Shown: positions 35,855 through 49,193, counted from the stretch's first letter. The stretch is DNA of 64,000 nt from Ptiloglossa arizonensis (GCF_051014685.1 NW_027478438.1:682001-746000), one strand, 5' to 3'. Numbers and translations: made by a program. The notes: generated from the sequence alone by a model not told the origin.

Positions 35855-37445
35855 GAATTTCCTATTGCATCTAAAAGCAGAAACTCGCCCGATTACAACG
35901 GTGTGTGTACTTTTCCCCTAGTCCATTCCAGTTATTGGTTTCGAGTATCAGACCAGCGAAAATTTTGATGATTTCTCAACCATTCCTTAACTTCAAACTC
36001 CCATATCTCGCGAACGCATTGACGAACTCGTGAAATTCCTGTTGTATCTGGAAGTAGAAACTCGCCCGATTACAACGGTATGTGTATTTTTCCCCTAGGC
36101 CATTGTAGTTATTGGTTTCGAGTATCAGACTTGCGAAAATTTTGATGGTTTCTCAACCATTCCTTAACTTCAAACCCCCATTTCTCGCGAACGGATTGAC
36201 GAACTCGAGAATTTCCTGTTGCATGTGGAAGTAGAAACTCGCCCGATTACAACGGTATGTGTATTTTTCCCCTAGGCCTTCGTAGTTATTGGTTCCGAGT
36301 ATCAGACTTGCGACAATTTTGATGGTTTCTCAACCATTCCTTAACTTCAAACTCTCATATTTCGCGAACGGATTGACGAACTCGAGAAATTCCTGTTGCA
36401 TCTGAAACAAGAAACTCGCCCGATTACAACGGTATGTGTATTTTCCCCCTAGGCCATTGTAGTTATTGGTTTCGAGTATAAGACTTGCGAAAATTTTGAT
36501 GGTTTCTCAACCATTCCTTAACTTCAAACTCCCATTCCTCGCGAACGGATTGACGAACTCGAGAAATTCCTGTTGCATCTGAAAGTAGAAACTCGCCCGA
36601 TTTCAATGGTATGCTTACTTTTCCCCTAGGCCATTCCTGTTATTGGTTTCGAGTATCAGACCAGCGAAAATTTTGATGATTTCTCAAGCATTCCTTAACT
36701 TCAAACTTCCATATCTCGCGAACGGATTGACGAACTCGAGAATTTCCTATTGCACCTGAAAGAAGAAACTCGTCCGATTACAACGGTATGTGTATTTTTG
36801 CCCTAGGCCATAGTAATTATTGGATTCGAGTATCAGACTTGCGAAAATTTCGATGATTTCTCAACCATTCCTTAAATTCAAACTCCCATATCTCGCGAAC
36901 GCATTGACGAAATCGAGAAATTCCTGTTGTATATGAAAGTACAAACTCGCCCGATTACAATGGTGTGTGTACTTTTCCCCTAGGCCATTCAAGTTATTGG
37001 TTTGAGAATCAGACCAGCGAAAATTTTGATGGCTTCTCAACCATTCCTTAACTTCAAACTCCCATATCTCGCGAACGGATTGACGAAATCGAGAAATTCC
37101 TGTTGCATGTGAAAGTAGAATCTCGCCCGATTACAACGGTATGTGTATCTTTCCCCTAGGCATTTGTAATTATTGGATTCGAGTATCAGACTTGCGAAAA
37201 TTTTGATGATTTCTCAACCATTCCTTAAATTCAAACTCCCATATCTCGCGAACGCATTGACGAACTCGAGAATTTCCTGTTGTATCTGAAAGTAGAAACT
37301 CGCCCGATTACAATGGTGTGTGTACTTTTCCCCTAGGCCATTCCAGTTATTGGTTTGAGAATCAGACCAGCGAAAATTTTGATGACTTCTCAACCATTCC
37401 TTAACTTCAAACTCCCATATCTCGCGAACGGATTGACGAAATCGA
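35855..37445 (+). repeat. 9-monomer unit G1 (partly shared)
   Basis: Begins at gaatttcctattgcatc and is 1591 bp long (nine monomers minus two deletions). Its first 515 bp match the next unit, and its later part instead matches 33241 onward of family F. It is a hybrid between the F series and the 9-monomer G series. Confidence 0.75.
36600..37306 (+). repeat. 4-monomer repeat, copy F-d
   Basis: Fourth occurrence, nine monomers (1591 bp) after F-c and 19 monomers after F-a. It contains the same short tttgagaat monomer (36983-37158) and the catttgtaatt monomer. Its fourth monomer then runs into the next 9-monomer unit. Confidence 0.75.
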
Positions 37446-39038
37446 GAATTTCCTATTGCATCTAAAAGCAGAAACTCGCCCGATTACAACGGTGTGTGTA
37501 CTTTTCCCCTAGTCCATTCCAGTTATTGGTTTCGAGTATCAGACCAGCGAAAATTTTGATGATTTCTCAACCATTCCTTAACTTCAAACTCCCATATCTC
37601 GCGAACGCATTGACGAACTCGTGAAATTCCTGTTGTATCTGGAAGTAGAAACTCGCCCGATTACAACGGTATGTGTATTTTTCCCCTAGGCCATTGTAGT
37701 TATTGGTTTCGAGTATCAGACTTGCGAAAATTTTGATGGTTTCTCAACCATTCCTTAACTTCAAACCCCCATTTCTCTCGAACGGATTGACGAACTCGAG
37801 AATTTCCTGTTGCATGTGGAAGTAGAAACTCGCCCGATTACAACGGTATGTGTATTTTTCCCCTAGGCCTTCGTAGTTATTGGTTCCGAGTATCAGACTT
37901 GCGACAATTTTGATGGTTTCTCAACCATTCCTTAACTTCAAACTCTCATATTTCGCGAACGCATTGACCAACTCGCGAAATTCCTCTTGTATCTGAAAGT
38001 AGAAACTAGCCCGATTACAATGGTGAGTGTACTTTACCCCTAGGCCATTCCAGTTATTGGTTTCGAGTATCAGACTTGCGAAAATGTTGATGGTTTCTCA
38101 ACCATTCCTTAGCTTCAAACTCCCATATCTCGCGTACGGGTTGACGAACTTGAGAAATTCCTGTTGCATGTGAAAGTAGAAACTCGCCCGATTACAACGG
38201 TGTGTGTACTTTGCCCCTAGGCCATTCCAGTTATTGGTTTCGAGTATCAGACTTGCAAAAATTTTGATGATTTCTCAACCATTCCTTAACTTCAAACTCC
38301 CATATCTCGCGAACGGATTGACGAACTCGAGAAATTCCTGTTGCATCTGAAAGTAGAAACTCGCCCGTTTACAATGGTGTGTGTACTTTGCCCCTAGGCC
38401 ATTCCAGTTATTGGTTTCGAGTATCAGACTTGCAAAAATTTTGATGATTTCTCAACCATTCCTTAACTTCAAACTCCCATATCTCGCGAACGGATTGACG
38501 AACTCGAGAAATTCCGGTTGCACCTGAAAGTAGAAACTCGCCCGATTACAACGGTATGTGTATTTTTCCCCTAGGCCATTCCAGTTATTGGTTTCGAGTA
38601 TCAGACCAGCGAAAATTTTGATGATTTCTCAACCATTCCATAACTTCAAACTCCCATATCTCGCGAACGCATTGACGAACTCGAGAAATTCCTGTTGTAT
38701 CTGAAAGCAGAAGCTCGCCCGATTACAATGGTGTGTGTACTTTTCCCCTCGGCCATTCCAGTTATTGGTTTCGAGTATCAGACCAGCGAAAATTTTGATG
38801 GTTTCTCAACCATTCCTTAACTTCAAACTCCCATATCTCGCGAACGGATTGACGAACTCGAGAAATTCCTGTTGCATGTGAAAGTAGAAAGTCGCCCGAT
38901 TTCAACGGTATGTGTATTTTTCCCCTAGGCCTTTGTAGTTATTGGTTTCGAATATCAGACTTGCGAAAACTTTGATGGTTTCTCAACCATTCCTTATATT
39001 CATACTTCCATATCTCGCGCACGGATTGACGAACTCGA
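37446..39038 (+). repeat. 9-monomer HOR, copy G2
   Basis: This 1593-bp unit (exactly nine monomers) is repeated in register to its right. Shared rare markers include the ttccgagtat/gcgacaatttt monomer, the actagcccg with gtgagtgtactttacccc monomer near 38010/39603, aaaatgttgatgg near 38083, and the cccctcggcc junction at 38746/40339. Confidence 0.9.
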
Positions 39039-40631
39039 GAATTTCCTATTGCATCTAAAAGCAGAAACTCGCCCGATTACAACGGTGTGTGTACTTTTCC
39101 CCTAGTCCATTCCAGTTATTGGTTTCGAGTATCAGACCAGCGAAAATTTTGATGATTTCTCAACCATTCCTTAACTTCAAACTCCCATATCTCGCGAACG
39201 CATTGACGAACTCGTGAAATTCCTGTTGTATCTGGAAGTAGAAACTCGCCCGATTACAACGGTATGTGTATTTTTCCCCTAGGCCATTGTAGTTATTGGT
39301 TTCGAGTATCAGACTTGCGAAAATTTTGATGGTTTCTCAACCATTCCTTAACTTCAAACCCCCATTTCTCGCGAACGGATTGACGAACTCGAGAATTTCC
39401 TGTTGCATGTGGAAGTAGAAACTCGCCCGATTACAACGGTATGTGTATTTTTCCCCTAGGCCTTCGTAGTTATTGGTTCCGAGTATCAGACTTGCGACAA
39501 TTTTGATGGTTTCTCAACCATTCCTTAACTTCAAACTCTCATATTTCGCGAACGCATTGACCAACTCGCGAAATTCCTCTTGTATCTGAAAGTAGAAACT
39601 AGCCCGATTACAATGGTGAGTGTACTTTACCCCTAGGCCATTCCAGTTATTGGTTTCGAGTATCAGACTTGCGAAAATGTTGATGGTTTCTCAACCATTC
39701 CTTAGCTTCAAACTCCCATATCTCGCGTACGGGTTGACGAACTTGAGAAATTCCTGTTGCATGTGAAAGTAGAAACTCGCCCGATTACAACGGTATGTGT
39801 ATTTTTGCCCTAGGCCTTTGTAGTTATTGGTTTCGAGTATCAGGCTTGCGAAAATTTTGATGGTTTCTCAACCATTCCTTAACTTCAAACTCCCATATCT
39901 CGCGAACGGATTGACGAACTCGAGAAATTCCTGTTGCATCTGAAAGTAGAAACTCGCCCGTTTACAATGGTGTGTGTACTTTGCCCCTAGGCCATTCCAG
40001 TTATTGGTTTCGAGTATCAGACTTGCAAAAATTTTGATGATTTCTCAACCATTCCTTAACTTCAAACTCCCATATCTCGCGAACGGATTGACGAACTCGA
40101 GAAATTCCGGTTGCACCTGAAAGTAGAAACTCGCCCGATTACAACGGTATGTGTATTTTTCCCCTAGGCCATTCCAGTTATTGGTTTCGAGTATCAGACC
40201 CGCGAAAATTTTGATGATTTCTCAACCATTCCATAACTTCAAACTCCCATATCTCGCGAACGCATTGACGAACTCGAGAAATTCCTGTTGTATCTGAAAG
40301 CAGAAGCTCGCCCGATTACAATGGTGTGTGTACTTTTCCCCTCGGCCATTCCAGTTATTGGTTTCGAGTATCAGACCAGCGAAAATTTTGATGGTTTCTC
40401 AACCATTCCTTAACTTCAAACTCCCATATCTCGCGAACGGATTGACGAACTCGAGAAATTCCTGTTGCATGTGAAAGTAGAAAGTCGCCCGATTTCAACG
40501 GTATGTGTATTTTTCCCCTAGGCCTTTGTAGATATTGGTTTCGAATATCAGACTTGCGAAAACTTTGATGGTTTCTCAACCATTCCTTATATTCATACTT
40601 CCATATCTCGCGCACGGATTGACGAACTCGA
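39039..40631 (+). repeat. 9-monomer HOR, copy G3 with a conversion-like patch
   Basis: Matches G2 almost throughout at +1593. The exception is a compact cluster of differences between 39795 and 39863, where G3 carries the gtatttttgccctaggcc junction, cctttgtag and caggcttgcg instead of G2's gccccta, ccattccag and cagacttgca. Both sides of the patch return to near identity. The patch type is common in the 44-62 kb region. Confidence 0.88.
39795..39863 (+). other. Conversion-like tract within G3
   Basis: Clustered differences from the paralogous 38202-38270 segment, flanked by near-identical sequence on both sides. The tract matches the monomer type seen near 46167 and 49009 (gtatttttgccctagg, cctttgtag, caggcttgcg, gatggtttc). 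Gene conversion or a double exchange is the simplest reading. A tract of about 70 bp is shorter than one monomer. Confidence 0.65.
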
Positions 40632-41030
40632 GAATTTCCTATTGCATCTAAAAGCAGAAACTCGCCCGATTACAACGGTGTGTGTACTTTTCCCCTAGTC
40701 CGTTCCAGTTGTTAGTTTCAAGTATCAGACCAGCGAAAATTTTGATGGTTTCTCAAGCATTCCTTAACTTCAAACTCCCATATCTCGCGAACGGATTGAC
40801 GAACTCGAGAAATTCCTGTTGTATCTGGAAGTAGAAACTCGCCCGATTACAACGGTATGTGTATTTTTCCCCTAGGCCATTGTAGTTATTGGTTTCGAGT
40901 ATCAGACTTGCGAAAATTTTGATGGTTTCTCAGCCATTCCTTAACTTCAAACCCCCATTTCTCGCGAACGGATTGACGAACTCGAGAAATTCCTGTTGTA
41001 TCTGAAAGTAGAAGCTCGCCTGATTACAAT
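40632..41030 (+). repeat. Satellite monomers between G3 and the 12-monomer block
   Basis: About 2.3 monomers with ctagtccgttccagttgttag and aagtatcag, then a cccatttctcg monomer. The same series appears near 47955-48290 and 50433-50770 in the 14-monomer HOR, so this stretch is a relative of that block. Confidence 0.75.
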
Positions 41031-43154
41031 GGTGTGTGTACTTTTACCCTAGGCCATTCCAGTTATTGGTTTCGAGTATCAGACTTGCGAAAATTTTGAT
41101 GGTTTCTCAACCATTCCTTAACTTCAAACTCCCATATCTCGCGAACGGATTGACGAACTCGAGAATTTCCTGTTGCATCTGAAAGTAGAAATTCGCCCGT
41201 TTACAATGGTGTGTGTACTTTTCCCCTAGGTCATTCCAGTTATTGGTTTCGAGTATCAGACTTGCAAAAATTTTGATGATTTCTCAACCATTCCTTAACT
41301 TAAAACTCCCATATCTCGCGAACGGATTGACGAACTCGAGAAATTACTGTTGCATCTGAAAGAAGAAACCCGCCCGATTACAATGGTATGTGTCTTTCTC
41401 CCCTAGACATTTGTAGTTATTGGTTTCGAGTATCAGACTTGCAAATATTTTGATGGTTTCTCAACCATTCCTTAACTTCAAACTCCCATATCTCGCGAAC
41501 GGATTGCCGAACTCGAGAATTTCCTCTTGCATCAGAAAGCAGAAGCTCGCCCGATTACAATCGTGTGTATACTTTTCCCCTAGGCCATTCCAGTTATTGG
41601 TTTCGAGTATCAGACCAGCGTATATTTTGATGGTTTCTCAAGCATTCCTTAACTTGAAACTCCCATATCTCGCGAACGGATTGACGAACTCGAGAAATTC
41701 CTGTTGCATCTGAAAGCAGAAACTCGCCCGATTACAACGGTGTGTGTACTTTTCCCCTAGGCCATTCCAGTTGTTGGTTTCGAGTATCAGACCAGCGAAA
41801 ATTTTGATGGTTTCTCAACCATTCCTTAACTTTAAACTCCCATATCTCGCGAACGGATTGACGAACTCGTGAAATTCCTGTTGCATCTGAAAGTAGAAAC
41901 ACGCCCGATTACAATGGTGTGTGTACTTTTCCCCTAGGCCATTCCAGTTATTCGTTTCTAGCATCAGACTTGCGAAAATTTTGAAGGTTTCTCAACCTTT
42001 CCTTAACTTCAAACTCCCATATCTCGCGTACGGGTTGACGAACTCGAGAAATTCCTGTTGCATGTGAAAGTAGAAACTCGCCCGATTACAACTGTATGTG
42101 TATTTTTCCCCTAGGCCATTCCAGTTATTGGTTTCGAGTATCAGACTTGCGAAAATTTTGATGGTTTCTCAACCATTCCTTAACTTCAAACTCCCACATT
42201 ACGCGAACGCATTGACCAACTCGCGAAATTCCTCTTGTATCTGAAAGTAGAAACTAGCCCGATTACAATGGTGAGTGTACTTTACCCCTAGGCCATTCCA
42301 GTTATTGGTTTCGAGTATCAGACCAGCGAAAATTTTGATGGTTTCTCAACCATTCCTTAACTTCAAACTCTCATATCTCGCAAACGGATTGAAGAACTCG
42401 AGAAATTCCTGTTGCATGTGAAATTAGAAACTCGCCCGATTACAACGGCGTGTGTATCTTTCCCCTAGGCCTTTGTAGCTATTGGTTTCGAGTATCAGAC
42501 TTGCGAAAATTTTGATGGTTTCTCAACCATTCCTTAACTTCAAACTCCCATATCTCGCGAACGGATTGCCGAACTCGAGAATTTCCTCTTGCATCAGAAA
42601 GCAGAAGCTCGCCCGATTACAACGGTGTGTGTACTTTTCCCCTAGTCCGTTCCAGTTGTTAGTTTCAAGTATCAGACCAGCGAAAATTTTGATGGTTTCT
42701 CAACCATTCCTTAACTTCAAACTCCCACATTTCGCGAACGCATTGACCAACTCGCGAAATTCCTCTTGTATCTGAAAGCAGAAGCTCGCCCGATTACAAT
42801 GGTGTGTGTACTTTTCCCCTCGGCCATTCCAGTTATTGGTTTCGAGTATCAGACCAGCGAAAATTTTGATGGTTTCTCAACCATTCCTTAACTTCAAACT
42901 CCCATATCTCGCGAACGGATTGATGAACTCGAGAAATTCCTGTTGCATGTGAAAGTAGAAAGTCGCCCGATTTCAACGGTATGTGTATTTTTCCCCTAGG
43001 CCTTTGTAGTTATTGGTTTCGAATATCAGACTTGCGAAAACTTTGATGGTTTCTCAACCATTCCTTATATTCATACTTCCATATCTCGCGCACGGATTGA
43101 CGAACTCGAGAATTTCCTATTGCATCTAAAAGCAGAAACTCGCCCGATTACAAC
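41031..43154 (+). repeat. 12-monomer HOR, copy H1
   Basis: This 2124-bp unit (12 x 177) is repeated to the right up to about 44675. Shared markers are aaattcgcccgtttac near 41191/43315, aaagaagaaacccgcccg near 41360/43484, the gccgaactcgagaatttcctcttg monomer, ttcgtttctagcatc near 41950/44074, and aaattagaaactcg with acggcgtg near 42421/44545. Confidence 0.85.
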
Positions 43155-44675
43155 GGTGTGTGTACTTTTACCCTAGGCCATTCCAGTTATTGGTTTCGAG
43201 TATCAGACTTGCGAAAATTTTGATGGTTTCTCAACCATTCCTTAACTTCAAACTCCCATATCTCGCGAACGGATTGACGAACTCGAGAATTTCCTGTTGC
43301 ATCTGAAAGTAGAAATTCGCCCGTTTACAATGGTGTGTGTACTTTTCCCCTAGGTCATTCCAGTTATTGGTTTCGAGTATCAGACTTGCAAAAATTTTGA
43401 TGATTTCTCAACCAATCCTTAACTTAAAACTCCCATATCTCGCGAACGGATTGACGAACTCGAGAAATTACTGTTGCATCTGAAAGAAGAAACCCGCCCG
43501 ATTACAATGGTATGTGTCTTTCTCCCCTAGACATTTGTAGTTATTGGTTTCGAGTATCAGACTTGCAAAAATTTTGATGGTTTCTCAACCATTCCTTAAC
43601 TTCAAACTCCCATATCTCGCGAACGGATTGCCGAACTCGAGAATTTCCTCTTGTATTAGAAAGCAGAAGCTCGCCCGATTACAATCGTGTGTATACTTTT
43701 CCCCTAGGCCATTCCAGTTATTGGTTTCGAGTATCAGACCAGCGAATATTTTGATGGTTTCTCAAGCATTCCTTAACTTGAAACTCCCATATCTCGCGAA
43801 CGGATTGACGAACTCGAGAAATTCCTGTTGCATCTGAAAGCAGAAACTCGCCCGATTACAACGGTGTGTGTACTTTTCCCCTAGGCCATTCCAGTTGTTG
43901 GTTTCGAGTATCAGACCAGCGAAAATTTTGATGGTTTCTCAACCATTCCTTAACTTCAAACTCCCATATCTCGCGAACGGATTGACGAACTCGTGAAATT
44001 CCTGTTGCATCTGAAAGTAGAAACACGCCCGATTACAATGGTGTGTGTACTTTTCCCCTAGGCCATTCCAGTTATTCGTTTCTAGCATCAGACTTGCGAA
44101 AATTTTGATGGTTTCTCAACCTTTCCTTAACTTCAAACTCCCATATCTCGCGTACGGGTTGACGAACTCGAGAAATTCCTGTTGCATGTGAAAGTAGAAA
44201 CTCGCCCGATTACAACTGTATGTGTATTTTTCCCCTAGGCCATTCCAGTTATTGGTTTCGAGTATCAGACTTGCGAAAATTTTGATGGTTTCTCAGCCAT
44301 TCCTTAACTTCAAACTCCCACATTTCGCGAACGCATTGACCAACTCGCGAAATTCCTCTTGTATCTGAAAGTAGAAACTAGCCCGATTACAATGGTGAGT
44401 GTACTTTACCCCTAGGCCATTCCAGTTATTGGTTTCGAGTATCAGACCAGCGAAAATTTTGATGGTTTCTCAACCATTCCTTAACTTCAAACTCTCATAT
44501 CTCGCAAACGGATTGAAGAACTCGAGAAATTCCTGTTGCATGTGAAATTAGAAACTCGCCCGATTACAACGGCGTGTGTATCTTTCCCCTAGGCCTTTGT
44601 AGCTATTGGTTTCGAGTATCAGACTTGCGAAAATTTTGATGGTTTCTCAACCATTCCTTAACTTCAAACTCCCAT
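43155..44675 (+). repeat. 12-monomer HOR, copy H2 (partial)
   Basis: Follows H1 at +2124 for about 8.6 monomers, then leaves the register where H2 has ctcttgtacgggttgac and H1 has ctcgcgaacggattgcc. A private ttgtattagaaag change near 43650 replaces ttgcatcagaaag. Confidence 0.8.
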
Positions 44676-45315
44676 ATCTCTTGTACGGGTTGACGAACTC
44701 GAGAAATTCCTGTTGCATGTGAAAGTAGAAACTCGCCCGATTACAACGGTATGTGTATTTTTGCCTTAGGCCTTTGTAGTTATTGGTTTCGAGTATCAGG
44801 CTTGCGAAAATTTTGATGGTTTCTCAACCATGCCTCAAATTCAAATTCCCATATCTCGCGAACACATTGACGAACTCGAGAAATTCCTGTTGTATCTGAA
44901 TGTAGAAACTCGCCCGATTACAATGGTGTGTGTATTTTTCCCCTAGGCCTTTCCAGTTATTGGTTTCGAGTATCAGACTTGCAAAAATTTTGATGATTTC
45001 TCAACCACTCCTTGACCTAAAACTCCCATATCTCGCGAACGGATTGACGAACTCGAGAAATTACTGTTGCATCTGAAAGAAGAAACCCGCCCGATTACAA
45101 TGGTATGTGTCTTTTTCCCCTAGACATTTGTAGTTATTGGTTTCGAGTATCAGACTTGCGAAAATTTTGATGGTTTCTCAACCATTCCTTAACTTCAAAC
45201 TCCCATATCTCGCGAACGGATTGCCGAACTCGAGAATTTCCTCTTGCATCAGAAAGCAGAAGCTCGCCCGATTACAGTCGTGTGTATACTTTTCCCCTAG
45301 GCCATTCCAGTTATT
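43900..45315 (+). repeat. 8-monomer repeat, copy H3
   Basis: This 1416-bp unit (8 x 177) overlaps the end of H2 and is repeated directly. It includes gaactcgtgaaattcc, ttcgtttctagcatc, cccacatttcgcgaacgcattgacc, gtgagtgtactttacccc, aaattagaaactcg, ctcttgtacggg, cctcaaattcaaattccc and cactccttgacctaaaac, in that order. Confidence 0.82.
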
Positions 45316-46745
45316 GGTTTCGAGTATCAGACCAGCGAAAATTTTGATGGTTTCTCAACCATTCCTTAACTTCAAACTCCCATATCTCGCGAACGGATTG
45401 ACGAACTCGTGAAATTCCTGTTGCATCTGAAAGTAGAAACACGCCCGATTACAATGGTGTGTGTACTTTTCCCCTAGGCCATTCCAGTTATTCGTTTCTA
45501 GCATCAGACTTGCGAAAATTTTGATGGTTTCTCAACCTTTCCTTAACTTCAAACTCCCATATCTCGCGTACGGGTTGACGAACTCGAGAAATTCCTGTTG
45601 CATGTGAAAGTAGAAACTCGCCCGATTACAACTGTATGTGTATTTTTCCCCTAGGCCATTCCAGTTATTGGTTTCGAGTATCAGACTTGCGAAAATTTTG
45701 ATGGTTTCTCAAACATTCCTTAACTTCAAACTCCCACATTTCGCGAACGCATTGACCAACTCGCGAAATTCCTCTTGTATCTGAAAGTAGAAACTAGCCC
45801 GATTACAATGGTGAGTGTACTTTACCCCTAGGCCATTCCAGTTATTGGTTTCGAGTATCAGACCAGCGAAAATTTTGATGGTTTCTCAACCATTCCTTAA
45901 CTTCAAACTCTCATATCTCGCAAACGGATTGAAGAACTCGAGAAATTCCTGTTGCATGTGAAATTAGAAACTCGCCCGATTACAACGGCGTGTGTATCTT
46001 TCCCCTAGGCCTTTGTAGCTATTGGTTTCGAGTATCAGACTTGCGAAAATTTTGATGGTTTCTCAACCATTCCTTAACTTCAAACTCCCATATCTCTTGT
46101 ACGGGTTGACGAACTCGAGAAATTCCTGTTGCATGTGAAAGTAGAAACTCGCCCGATTACAACGGTATGTGTATTTTTGCCCTAGGCCTTTGTAGTTATT
46201 GGTTTCGAGTATCAGGCTTGCGAAAATTTTGATGGTTTCTCAACCATGCCTCAAATTCAAATTCCCATATCTCGCGAACACATTGACGAACTCGAGAAAT
46301 TCCTGTTGTATCTGAATGTAGAAACTCGCCCGATTACAATGGTGTGTGTATTTTTCCCCTAGGCCTTTCCAGTTATTGGTTTCGAGTATCAGACTTGCAA
46401 AAATTTTGATGATTTCTCAACCACTCCTTGACCTAAAACTCCCATATCTCGCGAACGGATTGACGAACTCGAGAAATTACTGTTGCATCTGAAAGAAGAA
46501 ACCCGCCCGATTACAATGGTATGTGTCTTTTTCCCCTAGACATTTGTAGTTATTGGTTTCGAGTATCAGACTTGCGAAAATTTTGATGGTTTCTCAACCA
46601 TTCCTTAACTTCAAACTCCCATATCTCGCGAACGGATTGCCGAACTCGAGAATTTCCTCTTGCATCAGAAAGCAGAAGCTCGCCCGATTACAGTCGTGTG
46701 TATACTTTTCCCCTAGGCCATTCCAGTTATTGGTTTCGAGTATCA
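45316..46745 (+). repeat. 8-monomer repeat, copy H4
   Basis: Second copy at +1416, with the same order of marker monomers as H3. It ends near 46745, where it reads gcgaatattttgatgg with ctcaagcattcc instead of gcgaaaattttgatgg with ctcaaccattcc. That point also leads into the 14-monomer HOR. Confidence 0.82.
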
Positions 46746-49134
46746 GACCAGCGAATATTTTGATGGTTTCTCAAGCATTCCTTAACTTGAAACTCCCATA
46801 TCTGGCGAACGGATTGACGAACTCGAGAAATTCCTGTTGCATCTGAAAGCAGAAACTCGCCCGATTACAACGGTGTGTGTACTTTTCCCCTAGGCCATTC
46901 CAGTTGTTGGTTTCGAGTATCAGACCAGCGAAAATTTTGATGGTTTCTCAACCATTCCTTAACTTCAAACTCCCATATCTCGCGAACGGATTGACGAACA
47001 CGAGAAATTCCTGTTGCATCTGAAAGTAGAAACACGCCCGATTACAATGGTGTGTAAACTTTTCCCCTAGGCCATTCCAGTTATTCGTTTCTAGCATCAG
47101 AATTGCGAAAATTTTGATGGTTTCTCAACCATTCCTTAAATTCAAACTCCCATATCTCGCGAACGCATTGACGAACTCGAGAAATTCCTGTTGTATCTGA
47201 ATGTAGAAACTCGCCCGATTACAATGGTGTGTGTACTTTTCCCCTAGGCCATTCCAGTTATTGGTTTCGAGTATCAGACCAGCGAAAATTTTGATGGTTT
47301 CTCAACCATTCCTTAACTTCAAACTCCCATTTCTCGCGAACGGATTGACGAACTCGAGAAATTCCTGTTGCATCTGAAAGTAGAAACACGCCCGATTACA
47401 ACGTTGTGTGTACTTTTCCCCTAGGCCATTCGAGTTGTTGGTTTCGATTATCAGACCAGCGAAAATTTTGATGATTTCTCAACCATTCCATAACTTCAAA
47501 CTCCCATATCTCGCGAACGCATTGACGAACTCGAGAAATTCCTGTTGTATCTGAAAGCAGAAGCTCGCCCGATTACAATGGTGTGTGTACTTTTCCCCTC
47601 GGCCATTCCAGTTATTGGTTTCGAGTATCAGACCAGCGAAAATTTTGATGGTTTCTCAACCATTCCTTAACTTCAAACTCCCATATCTCGCGAACGGATT
47701 GACGAACTCGAGAAATTCCTGTTGCATGTGAAAGTAGAAAGTCGCCCGATTTCAACGGTATGTGTATTTTTCCCCCAGGCCTTTGTAGTTATTGGTTTCG
47801 AATATCAGACTTGCGAAAACTTTGATGGTTTCTCAACCATTCCTTATATTCATACTTCCATATCTCGCGCACGGATTGACGAACTCGAGAATTTCCTATT
47901 GCATCTAAAAGCAGAAACTCGCCCGATTACAACGGTGTGTGTACTTTTCCCCTAGTCCGTTCTAGTTGTTAGTTTCAAGTATCAGACCAGCGAAAATTTT
48001 GATGGTTTCTCAAGCATTCCTTAACTTCAAACTCCCATATCTCGCGAACCGATTGACGAACTCGAGAAATTCCTGTTGTATCTGGAAGTAGAAACTCGCC
48101 CGATTACAACGGTATGTGTATTTTTCCCCTAGGCCATTGTAGTTATTGGTTTCGAGTATCAGACTTGCGAAAATTTTGATGGTTTCTCAACCATTCCTTA
48201 ACTTCAAACCCCCATTTCTCGCGAACGGATTGACGAACTCGAGAAATTCCTGTTGTATCTGAAAGTAGAAACTCGCCTGATTACAATGGTGTGTGTACTT
48301 TTACCCTAGGCCATTCCAGTTATTGGTTTCGAGTATCAGACTTGCGAAAATTTTGATGGTTTCTCAACCATTCCTTAACTTCAAACTCCCATATCTCGCG
48401 TACGGGTTGACGAACTCGAGAAATTCCTGTTGCATGTGAAAGTAGAAACTCGCCCGATTACAACTGTATGTGTATTTTTCCCCTAGGCCATCCCAGTTAT
48501 TGGTTTCGAGTATCAGACTTGCGAAAATTTTGATGGTTTCTCAACCATTCCTTAACTTCAAACTCCCACATTTCGCGAACGCATTGACCAACTCGCGAAA
48601 TTCCTCTTGTATCTGAAAGTAGAAACTAGCCCGATTACAATGGTGAGTGTACTTTACCCCTAGGCCATTCCAGTTATTGGTTTCGAGTATCAGACCAGCG
48701 AAAATTTTGATGGTTTCTCAACCATTCCTTAACTTCAAACTCTCATATCTCGCGAACGGATTGAAGAACTCGAGAAATTCCTGTTGCATGTGAAATTAGA
48801 AACTCGCCCGATTACAACGGCGTGTGTATCTTTCCCCTAGGCCTTTGTAGCTATTGGTTTCGAGTATCAGACTTGCGAAAATTTTGATGGTTTCTCATCC
48901 ATTCCTTAACTTCAAACTCCCATATCTCTTGTACGGGTTGACGAACTCGAGAAATTCCTGTTGCATGTGAAAGTAGAAACTCGCCCGATTACAACGGTAT
49001 GTGTATTTTTGCCCTAGGCCTTTGTAGTTATTGGTTTCGAGTATCAGGCTTGCGAAAATTTTGATGGTTTCTCAACCATGCCTCAAATTCAAATTCCCAT
49101 ATCTCGCGAACACATTGACGAACTCGAGAAATTC
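46657..49134 (+). repeat. 14-monomer HOR, copy I1
   Basis: This 2478-bp unit runs from ctcttgcatcagaaag. Diagnostic monomers include ctggcgaacgg near 46803, gaacacgagaaattcc near 46997, acaacgttgtg with ttcgattatcag near 47398-47450, cccctcggcc, the gaaaactttgatgg/gcacgg monomer near 47818-47870, and the ctcttgtacggg monomer. A private gtgtaaacttttcccc change is at about 47053. Confidence 0.9.
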
Positions 49135-49193
49135 CTCTTGCATCAGAAAGCAGAAGCTCGCCCGATTACAGTCGTGTGTATACTTTTCCCCTA
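49017..49193 (+). repeat. Hybrid monomer at the I1/I2 exchange point
   Basis: The left part (caggcttgcg, cctcaaattcaaattccc, gaacacattgacg) belongs to the monomer type at about 46194. The right part (cctcttgcatcagaaag, cagtcgtgtgtatac) belongs to the type at about 46540. The switch lies within about 49130-49135. This is the product expected from unequal exchange between monomers 14 units apart. Confidence 0.85.

Noticed and set aside
39795..39863. Insertion of foreign DNA in copy G3
   Set aside because: Length and phase are unchanged and the patch is another monomer subfamily, so replacement by conversion fits better than insertion.
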